NCBI GenBank assembly: GCA_964617145.1
Contig: CAZTVN010000056.1
Coordinates: forward strand, 1-8,535
Length of the DNA stretch: 8,535 bases
Direction: 5' to 3'
Source: CAZTVN01 sp964617145
GTDB lineage: Bacteria > Patescibacteriota > Gracilibacteria > UBA1369 > JACRIC01
Below the pieces are notes generated by a model. It did no database searches, had not been told where the DNA came from, and was given only the letters and a program-made list of their open reading frames with translations. The translations under genes and the position numbers were made by a program. Shown piece after piece: positions 1 through 5,950 of this stretch (positions are counted from its first letter, which is position 1; every line of letters begins with the position of its first letter).

Positions 1-137
1 TCTTCTGATAACGCGATTGGCAGACGCGTTATCAGATAGTCACTCGCGGGGACGGCTCCCAATTGCTCGGCAACGTCCTTACGGGAAAGCCCCGCCCGCT
101 TTTTTACCCCCGTTGATTCCTTGTGAGCAGTTACCAT
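1..137 (-). CDS. Unrecognised protein, N-terminal 45 residues only (runs off the left edge)
   Basis: An open frame starts at ATG 137-135 on the minus strand and stays open to base 1, so only 45 codons are visible. The start is supported by a Shine-Dalgarno sequence AAGGAG at 142-147, four bases before the ATG; it is the only canonical one in the window. The N-terminus is basic (HKESTGVKKRAG), followed by LSRKDVAEQLGA (residues 17-28), which resembles the first helix of a helix-turn-helix protein, but too little is visible to name a family. Codons are GC-rich (GCG, GGG, GCC, CCC), unlike the T-rich plus-strand genes. A perfect 12-bp inverted repeat lies inside the frame and encodes roughly residues 34-44. 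It is transcribed divergently from the 57-aa/1215-aa unit. The alternative is a chance frame over a structured GC-rich non-coding segment, but the ribosome site and clean frame favour a gene. Confidence 0.6.
   Translation of the reverse strand, partial: MVTAHKESTGVKKRAGLSRKDVAEQLGAVPASDYLITRLPIALSE
4..36. repeat. Perfect 12-bp inverted repeat inside the left-edge gene
   Basis: TCTGATAACGCG (4-15) is exactly complementary to CGCGTTATCAGA (25-36), with a 9-base loop. No T-run follows on either side, so it is not an ordinary intrinsic terminator. It sits within the coding frame of the partial minus-strand gene. It could be a protein-binding palindrome, a recombination site or a small palindromic insertion. 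Confidence 0.75.
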
Positions 138-145
138 TTTTCTCC

Positions 146-174
146 TTGTCAAGTTCGATTTTTCTCTTTATAAT
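146..174 (+). promoter_or_regulatory. Sigma70-type promoter for the 57-aa/1215-aa/81-aa unit
   Basis: A -35 box TTGTCA (146-151, five of six consensus bases) is followed after exactly 17 bases by a perfect -10 box TATAAT (169-174). Transcription should begin near 180-182, so the ATG at 178 lies at or before the RNA start and the ATG at 199 is the better start for the first gene. The -35 box overlaps the Shine-Dalgarno sequence of the divergent left-edge gene (142-147). The -10 region also reads TATAAA on the minus strand (167-172) and could serve the divergent gene, though I see no good minus -35 box. Confidence 0.75.
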
Positions 175-198
175 GAGATGATATATTTAATTTTTTTT

Positions 199-372
199 AT
201 GAAATCCGATCTAGTTGATCACCTTTTTGAAATATTAAAACATAGAGCTATTTTTAAAGACCCTGATAAACAGCGTGTTGCGAAGATGGTTATTGAAAAT
301 GTGCCTCAATCGACTATCCGACAGCTTTCCGATTTTTATTTAGAAACTTCATTTGAGAAATTACAACATTAA
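199..372 (+). CDS. Small helical protein, 57 aa, first gene of the 1215-aa unit
   Basis: No family is recognised. The frame also has an ATG at 178, but that lies at or before the predicted transcription start of the promoter at 146-174, so ATG 199 is chosen; the mRNA leader would then be about 18 bases. No Shine-Dalgarno site is present. The protein is charged and predicted helical, without a signal peptide or membrane segment. A stretch at about residues 23-43 (DKQRVAKMVIENVP, then STIRQLSDFY) can be laid over residues 20-43 of the 81-aa protein at the other end of the unit: an acidic residue, a Q followed by K/R, KM/KI, a V/L before a Q or S turn, and a second short helix with I and L. It ends seven bases before the 1215-aa gene, so the two are probably co-transcribed and perhaps translationally coupled. 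It may be a cytoplasmic partner or chaperone of the large protein; that is inference. Confidence 0.65.
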   Translation: MKSDLVDHLFEILKHRAIFKDPDKQRVAKMVIENVPQSTIRQLSDFYLETSFEKLQH

Positions 373-379
373 TTAACTT

Positions 380-3300
380 ATGTCTTCTGTTGCCTCTACT
401 ATAGGTGGTTTTGAGATTCCTCATGGTTCTGAAGAATATGCTGGACAAGCTCTCGAAGCGTATACAGCTTTACCAGAAAGCCCAAAATCTCTTACTGAAA
501 GAACATCTTCATTTATTTCGCAACAGAGTGATAGATTGCTTCAGACGTTTGAACGTTCCGATTTTCTTTGTAAGGCTGCGATCATTACTGCTGGTGTTGG
601 AGTCACATATTTAAGCTATAAAGTTGTTAAATCAGTTGCAGGTATTGTGGATAGTGCTTTTAGAGGCATTTTTGGTATTGGAAAAAAGGCAGAAAAAGAA
701 AAATCTGAAACTCAGTCCAATACTTCTCGAACCGTTATAGGGATTGTGATTGGTGGAGTTTTGGCTACTGCCCTACTTCCTCAAGGTATAAAAAAAGGAT
801 TGTTGGATGGTGTTTCAAAAGTTTTTGGCTATGAAAGTTTTGAAAAAGCTCAAGAACAACTTGCTTCTGTTGGTTCGACGGTCCATGCAGGTTTGACTCA
901 AGTTCGGGAAGGCATAAGTGAGGGTACGCAGGCTTTAGAGAAATGGTATGAAGGAAGCAAACTTAAAGATATTACCGGTCAAATGAAGGTTTACCTTGAT
1001 GAGACCTATCCTGGATGGGCTGAATGGGAGGAAATGAGATGGATTCAAGATCTTGCCGATCCTCAAAAAATTCTTTTAGCTTTTGGATATACTGCTCAAG
1101 ATTTTATTACGCATCCCGAGAAAATAGCGGGACTCGGGGTAAGCTGGTTGCTCTTAAGTCGATATATGACTAAAACTGGAGCGCTTCTTAATGTTGCGCT
1201 TTTAGGTTTTCTTATGAGTGATGCCCCTCACTCTTATTTAAGTAATTTTTTAACTGAATGGGAGCCTGCAATTACTGCTAGTGCGGCTAAAATTGATCGT
1301 ATATTGAGCAACTTTGGACTTTCTTTGGAAGATCTTGAGTTGCCCCCACTTTCCTTAGAGAATATTTCTATTTGGCTTATTGATTATATTAAAGGATCCC
1401 CTACTCTTACGGCTTTTACTACCCTTGGTTCTCTCCATTTGAGTTATCATATTCTCTCTTATGTGGTATTAAAACTTTTATCTTTTCTTCAAAATGGTCT
1501 TATTTCTCTTCCTAAATATGCTGTAAAAGCTGTCGGCGCTCCAGTTGCCGCTGTTACTGCCGTTACGGGTGTTGCTCTTTCCTATATGGAACGGCGAAAA
1601 TTGATTCAAGATATAGCCGATATGTATTATTCCGATATTCCCGAAAAATCTAAAGAGTTAGATCTCTTAAGGGAACAAAGCGGAGATCATTCTCATGAGA
1701 TAGAAGTTCTGATTCAGGAAATCCAAGATTTAGAACAAGGTAAACAAGGTTTTCTTAGCAATTTTACTGAAATTTTTGGTATCGATTTTACGCACGATGA
1801 GACTTTTTGGGAAAAAACACTTGATCCTTTTTATCAACGCCTTTTAAAGGCTCCTACGGATCTTCTTTCTGACCCCCATTTTCGTATTGAGCTTAGAAGA
1901 CGTGTTGAAGCTGGCGAACTCACTATACGTTTCCCTTCTTTTGTTACTGAAACTACCGTAGGGAGTACTGTTTCTATCGGACTTGGATTGCTTCAGGCTG
2001 GTTCTTATGCTTGGCATACTCTTAACGTTAGTATTGGTGCTTGGGAAGCTTTTTTTGCTGAATTGGGTAATCTTTTTGATTCTGATGATTTTAATATTTA
2101 TGCGTGTACGGTTTTAGGTTTGGAAGGTTTTGTTTTTGGTAAAGCGAGTCTTATTGGTGGTTATAAAGGCTACAAATCTCTTCTTGAAGTTACGGAACAT
2201 GGTTGGCGTGGTGGTTTTTCTCGTTTAGCTACAAGTTTTATTCCATTGCATCCGAACAATCGTCATATATTTTTTTCCATTCTTCGTGAAGCCGGTGATA
2301 CGGTGACTAAAGGTCAATTTACAAGTATTTCTCGAGCGATGCGTGTGGCCGATGTTACTTTTTATGCTAGGCAAATTGCTGAGATACTTCAAAATCCTAC
2401 GCAAGAGAGTATGGAAAAATTGTCTACTCTTCAGCGCAGATTATCTTCCATGCTTGGTGATCAAAAATATAAATATCTTGATGAATTAGAAGAATTGAGA
2501 AGTCATTTTGATGACCTTAAAGCTCTCAATAACGATGTTGCGTCTCAAGTTACTGATTTTATCAGACAGAAAAAAAATCTTGCCTTACTTGATCGTTCTT
2601 CGTTAGCAAGATTAAGTACCGATATTACTGAACATATTTTTGGTATGGAAAGTTTATATTCGCGTTTTCTCGGAGTATATGCTCATCTTGTGAGGCCTTT
2701 ACCTCAAGTTCGTCAAGCTTATAATGTTTTAAGAGGACAATCAGGAGCTTCTGCTTCTCCTCGGCTTGAAGCTTCTCAACTTTTTCGCAAAAGTCCTGCA
2801 GAGTTCGGACGACATTTTGATGAACTTGAAAGGATTGTTCCGACTTTGTCTGATACCGATCCTCGAAAACTTTTGATGGTAAAAGAATTGGAGGCTATGA
2901 GAGCTTTCCAGAATGCTGAAGTTTATGCTCTTGGAACAACAAAAATTTTAGATCCGGCGACTCTTTCGCTTGATATTGCTGCTTTCTCAAGTAGTTCGGA
3001 AAAAGTTTCACGAATAAAACTTTTAGCTGGACAGATAGAAGGTCGAGAAAAAGGACTTTATGAATATTTTACTCGTGAGGTGGAAAGGATTATCGCTGAT
3101 GCTCATGCCCGCGGTCTTCCACTCAATAGTCCTCAAGTTACTACAGAATTGCAAGGTCTTGATTCTTTGATTATTCGACCTTTTGCTCGGCAAAAAGCCA
3201 TCGTTTTAAAAGCTTTGCATGAAGAGGTGAATAAACTTCCTAAAGGTTTGAGGCCACTTCTTAAATCGTCTTTACGTTTAGCGGCTGAAAACCAATATAG

Positions 3301-4027
3301 TATGCTTACTCGTTTTACAAAAGCAGCAAATGGGAGGTTGAAACTTATGTTTGTTGTGGCTGGTCTCATGTTTGCGACAGAACGAGCTATCGACCAAGAT
3401 GAAGTGGATCATGATTTTGGTGAGCTTGTTACAGAATTTCTTGCTGATAGAGATCTTTGGCAGTTGCTTCTTGAACTTACTCCTTTTATTGGAACAGGAG
3501 CGCTTCTTTATTCTGTTGCTACAGGGAAAGAAGTTTTAGGGCAAGAAACAACCGAAACAGGCGAACTTCGCGCGCGCACTTTAACTGGCAGTGAAAGAGG
3601 ACTTAATGCTGTGTGGGCAACTGTAAGCCTTTTTGGAGATCTTGCTTCTGTAGTCTCTTTGGGCGCGGCTACTTCTGCCACTGTTTTAACGAAATTAGCT
3701 AAATTGGCCGTTGGGACGGGGCGTAGCGCTCGTGCGGCAAAACGACTCCTTGCTCTTTGGCCTCGCATTGCGAATATTGCTGAAAGAAGTGGTGGATGGG
3801 GTAACTTTATGAAAAAATTCGTTGATAAAATGGGGAAAGGGAGTAAGGAACGAGCACTTCTTAAAACATTTCGTACTGTTGAATATAGTGCTATGGCTGT
3901 CGGAACTGCTTATATAGCTGGTACTAGCGTCAAACTCCTTTATGGTGTTTTAGATGAAGATATTCCCGATATCGATGTCGCTAGCGATCAACCTGAAACT
4001 GCTTCGGAACTTCCACTTGCCGCTTAA
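380..4027 (+). CDS. Very large orphan membrane-associated protein, 1215 aa, with a pre-toxin-TG-like C-terminal region
   Basis: I do not recognise the whole protein. It has no N-terminal signal peptide. Hydrophobic, glycine/alanine-rich stretches occur at about residues 64-90, 118-137, 250-280, 342-370, 383-402, 526-540, 573-594, 988-1000, 1025-1048 and 1080-1112; several could span or insert into a membrane. Charged helical regions separate them, with likely coiled coil near 405-455 and 675-735. Residues 1028-1096 (LTPFIGTG, then YSVATGKEVLG, LTGSERGLNA and FGDLASVVSLG) recall the pre-toxin TG module of bacterial polymorphic toxins, which has paired TG motifs between hydrophobic helices. No toxin domain is visible after it; the last 20 residues are acidic (DEDIPDIDVASDQPE). 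The ATG at 380 follows the previous stop by seven bases, with no Shine-Dalgarno site. Codons are T-ending, with CTT common for leucine. Candidates include a large cell-surface or contact protein, or an intracellular membrane-organising protein; neither is proven. Confidence 0.9.
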   Translation: MSSVASTIGGFEIPHGSEEYAGQALEAYTALPESPKSLTERTSSFISQQSDRLLQTFERSDFLCKAAIITAGVGVTYLSYKVVKSVAGIVDSAFRGIFGIGKKAEKEKSETQSNTSRTVIGIVIGGVLATALLPQGIKKGLLDGVSKVFGYESFEKAQEQLASVGSTVHAGLTQVREGISEGTQALEKWYEGSKLKDITGQMKVYLDETYPGWAEWEEMRWIQDLADPQKILLAFGYTAQDFITHPEKIAGLGVSWLLLSRYMTKTGALLNVALLGFLMSDAPHSYLSNFLTEWEPAITASAAKIDRILSNFGLSLEDLELPPLSLENISIWLIDYIKGSPTLTAFTTLGSLHLSYHILSYVVLKLLSFLQNGLISLPKYAVKAVGAPVAAVTAVTGVALSYMERRKLIQDIADMYYSDIPEKSKELDLLREQSGDHSHEIEVLIQEIQDLEQGKQGFLSNFTEIFGIDFTHDETFWEKTLDPFYQRLLKAPTDLLSDPHFRIELRRRVEAGELTIRFPSFVTETTVGSTVSIGLGLLQAGSYAWHTLNVSIGAWEAFFAELGNLFDSDDFNIYACTVLGLEGFVFGKASLIGGYKGYKSLLEVTEHGWRGGFSRLATSFIPLHPNNRHIFFSILREAGDTVTKGQFTSISRAMRVADVTFYARQIAEILQNPTQESMEKLSTLQRRLSSMLGDQKYKYLDELEELRSHFDDLKALNNDVASQVTDFIRQKKNLALLDRSSLARLSTDITEHIFGMESLYSRFLGVYAHLVRPLPQVRQAYNVLRGQSGASASPRLEASQLFRKSPAEFGRHFDELERIVPTLSDTDPRKLLMVKELEAMRAFQNAEVYALGTTKILDPATLSLDIAAFSSSSEKVSRIKLLAGQIEGREKGLYEYFTREVERIIADAHARGLPLNSPQVTTELQGLDSLIIRPFARQKAIVLKALHEEVNKLPKGLRPLLKSSLRLAAENQYSMLTRFTKAANGRLKLMFVVAGLMFATERAIDQDEVDHDFGELVTEFLADRDLWQLLLELTPFIGTGALLYSVATGKEVLGQETTETGELRARTLTGSERGLNAVWATVSLFGDLASVVSLGAATSATVLTKLAKLAVGTGRSARAAKRLLALWPRIANIAERSGGWGNFMKKFVDKMGKGSKERALLKTFRTVEYSAMAVGTAYIAGTSVKLLYGVLDEDIPDIDVASDQPETASELPLAA

Positions 4028-4031
4028 TCTT

Positions 4032-4277
4032 ATGTATATTTCTCCTCAACAATTTGCTCAATTACTTAGAAATTCTACTCTTGGTGGTGAACAACAAAAA
4101 GCTGTCTTAAAGATACTGCCCTTTTTATCTTTTGATCATATTCAGAAGATAGCAGCGGCACTTCAAAATGATGTAAACATTCAACAACGTATAGATGCTC
4201 AAACTCAAAATAAATTGGAAAAGCTTTTTCTTGAATTTCAGATTCGTCTTGATTCCGTCGATTTCACTTCTTCGTAA
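4032..4277 (+). CDS. Small helical protein, 81 aa, last gene of the 1215-aa unit
   Basis: No named family is recognised. The frame extends upstream to an ATG at 3954, but that would overlap the 1215-aa gene by 74 bases; ATG 4032, four bases after that gene's stop, is the natural start. Both internal junctions of the unit have a TAA followed closely by CTTATG and no Shine-Dalgarno site. The protein is soluble and predicted all-helical. It has the pattern FAQLLRNSTLGGEQQKAVLK followed by a leucine/proline turn (ILPFLSFDHIQKI, residues 28-40), a two-helix motif of a type I associate with CPR proteins (from memory, unverified). A weaker version seems present in the 57-aa protein at the head of the unit. 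The final part (residues 52-72) is an amphipathic, possibly coiled-coil helix. The 3' end overlaps the convergent elp3 gene by 14 bases. Confidence 0.75.
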   Translation: MYISPQQFAQLLRNSTLGGEQQKAVLKILPFLSFDHIQKIAAALQNDVNIQQRIDAQTQNKLEKLFLEFQIRLDSVDFTSS

Positions 4278-5919
4278 GCTTTTTCATCATATACGTGCCC
4301 TTAAGTCGATAATCCAATTTTCGATAATACTGCCGAGTTCCTATTGAACTTATTACCGCTATGCGTTTGAAGCCATTTTTTTTGCTTATTTTTTCGGCTT
4401 TTTGCATGAGTTTTTTCCCGAGTCCTAAGTGCTGATGCGCTTTTTTTTCGCGTTTTCCGAGTGCGACATGTATGCCGTAGGTATGTAGTTCACGAACGAT
4501 GCTCGCTCCGCTAATTTCTTTGATGAAGTGTTGTTTTCTGCTTAAGCGCGGCTTGGAATCGGGAGAAGATTTTTCTACAAACCGGAGACGCAGTAAGGCG
4601 CAGATTTTATCGTGTTGTGTAAATGAGAGAAAATATTCGGTGCCTTCCGATGCTTCGTAACATATTTCTTCATATTTTATTTTTTTTGGATCGATGGGTT
4701 CATCACGGATTTCTCGGCAACGGATGCATTGACATTTGAGTTTTGGATATTTGCGTTTGATTTCCTGACGAAGATTTGTAATTTTGCTTCCTTCAATAAT
4801 GCTTTCCCCAGGAATATCACGAATCAACCGATCCACCCTGACATAGCGAGGGAAAGTTTTTTTAATCTCTACTAACAATTTTTCCAACACTTCGTCACTG
4901 TAAGAGCTATACTCCCCTCTTCTATACCAGTGTTCGAGTTCACTAAATGGTGTAACGACACAAGGATATACCTTGAGATAATCAGGACGAAAATCCGGAT
5001 TTGCAAAAATTTCCTGAAACATTTTTAAGTCTTTTTCCGGAGTCGATCCTGGGAGATTTGGCATCATGTGAATGCTCACTTTTAGCCCTGCATCCTTACA
5101 AATTCGTATAGATTCGATCGCTTCTTTTTTGTGATGTCCCCTTTTAACATAATCAAGGATTTCATCGTCAAGATGCTGTACTCCGAGTTGAATTTTCGTA
5201 CATCCGAGGTTTCTGAAGTGTATTATTTCTTTTTCCGTTACATGATCTGGCCTTGTTTCGAGGCTTAGGCCCACGAGTCGGTGGCGGACTTTTTCGTTTT
5301 TTTTGAGAGCTTTTGCAAGAGATCGTTCTTTTTTGCCACCATTTAATGCATTGATACATTGGCAAATGAAATATTTTTGATAGACTTTTTTGTATGATGA
5401 AAATGTCCCTCCAAGGACAATGAGTTCGATTTTGTCAGTTGGATGACCTGAGGCTTCTAAAGCACGAAGTCTGTTTTTTACTTGTTTAAAAGGCTCAAAA
5501 TCGTTCAAAAGCGCTCTCATGGCGCCTGGTTCATTGGAAAGGTAACTTTTTGGCATTTGTTTTTCTGTAGGACAAAAGACGCATCGACCGGGACAGGGAT
5601 ACGGTTTGGTGAGCACGGTTACAACCGCTACTCCTGAAAGTGAGCGGATAGCTCTTTTTTTGAGAATTTTTTCGAGATTTTCCTTTTTTTGTATTTTTTT
5701 TGTCTGAAGAAGATTTCTATAGGCTTGAATGAGTTCTTGATTGGTAAAAGAACTTAAATTATATCTCGCGGAATATTGATTTTTGAGTTTTTGAAGATCA
5801 TTACCTCCCTCTATTCCCTTTTCTAAAGCCTCCTTTATCAGTTTTTCGGCTATTGCTTGCATGAGGTGAAAAATATTACAATTGATATGGCTTACTCGCT
5901 GATTTAAGTGTTTTCGCAT
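4264..5919 (-). CDS. elp3: Elp3: tRNA wobble-uridine-34 carboxymethyl-forming radical SAM/acetyltransferase
   Basis: Elp3 uses a [4Fe-4S]/SAM radical site and acetyl-CoA to build the cm5 group on U34 of tRNAs, in the cytoplasm. The full architecture is visible in 551 residues. The N-terminal helical tRNA-binding part is followed by the radical SAM cluster cysteines C109, C113 and C116 in KPYPCPGRCVFCPTE. Next come NEPGAMRA (129-136), LGGTFSSY (169-176), GLSLETRPD (217-225), LGVQHLDDEIL (245-255), and the zinc-site cysteines C396, C398 and C401 in KCQCIRCREI. The acetyltransferase domain has IVRELHTYG (474-482), the acetyl-CoA loop QHLGLGKKLM (496-505) and the tyrosine pair Y531-Y532 in YYRKLDYRLKG. 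No key residue is missing. The family alignment probably begins near Met20 (5862), so the first 19 residues may be untranslated; the G-run before ATG 5919 is a possible ribosome site favouring the longer form. No other Elongator subunit is visible. It is divergent from the Trm9-like gene. Confidence 0.95.
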   Translation of the reverse strand: MRKHLNQRVSHINCNIFHLMQAIAEKLIKEALEKGIEGGNDLQKLKNQYSARYNLSSFTNQELIQAYRNLLQTKKIQKKENLEKILKKRAIRSLSGVAVVTVLTKPYPCPGRCVFCPTEKQMPKSYLSNEPGAMRALLNDFEPFKQVKNRLRALEASGHPTDKIELIVLGGTFSSYKKVYQKYFICQCINALNGGKKERSLAKALKKNEKVRHRLVGLSLETRPDHVTEKEIIHFRNLGCTKIQLGVQHLDDEILDYVKRGHHKKEAIESIRICKDAGLKVSIHMMPNLPGSTPEKDLKMFQEIFANPDFRPDYLKVYPCVVTPFSELEHWYRRGEYSSYSDEVLEKLLVEIKKTFPRYVRVDRLIRDIPGESIIEGSKITNLRQEIKRKYPKLKCQCIRCREIRDEPIDPKKIKYEEICYEASEGTEYFLSFTQHDKICALLRLRFVEKSSPDSKPRLSRKQHFIKEISGASIVRELHTYGIHVALGKREKKAHQHLGLGKKLMQKAEKISKKNGFKRIAVISSIGTRQYYRKLDYRLKGTYMMKKLTKK

Positions 5920-5927
5920 TTTTTGGA

Positions 5928-5935
5928 CCCCCCCT
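5928..5935 (-). promoter_or_regulatory. G-rich possible ribosome-binding site of elp3 within a 7-bp C/G tract
   Basis: On the minus strand AGGGGGGG lies eight bases before ATG 5919 and could replace AGGAGG. The homopolymer of seven C (plus strand, 5928-5934) fills much of the 31-bp gap between the divergent elp3 and methyltransferase genes. Homopolymers slip in replication, so its length could vary and alter elp3 translation. If elp3 really starts at Met20 this site would instead lie in its promoter or leader. Confidence 0.35.
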
Positions 5936-5950
5936 AGCTTTTTATAGCCT

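Noticed and set aside
46..105. GCGGGG (46-51) with CCCCGC (90-95) followed by T6 (100-105), read as an intrinsic terminator on the plus strand
   Set aside because: The loop would be 38 bases, internal alternatives such as GGACG/CGTCC compete, and the segment lies within a well-supported minus-strand gene. GC-rich coding sequence explains it as well.
178..198. Seven-residue N-terminal extension (MIYLIFF) of the 57-aa protein from ATG 178
   Set aside because: The -10 box TATAAT ends at 174, so transcription should start at about 180-182 and the ATG at 178 would not be in the mRNA.
3508..3768. 86-aa minus-strand frame and other short frames within the 1215-aa, elp3, methyltransferase and glycosyltransferase genes
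   Set aside because: They are arginine/serine- or leucine-rich antisense or shifted-frame readings of recognised genes, with no independent start signals.
3954..4031. 26-residue N-terminal extension of the 81-aa protein from ATG 3954
   Set aside because: It would overlap the end of the 1215-aa gene extensively; the ATG at 4032 fits the same short-gap pattern as the preceding junction.
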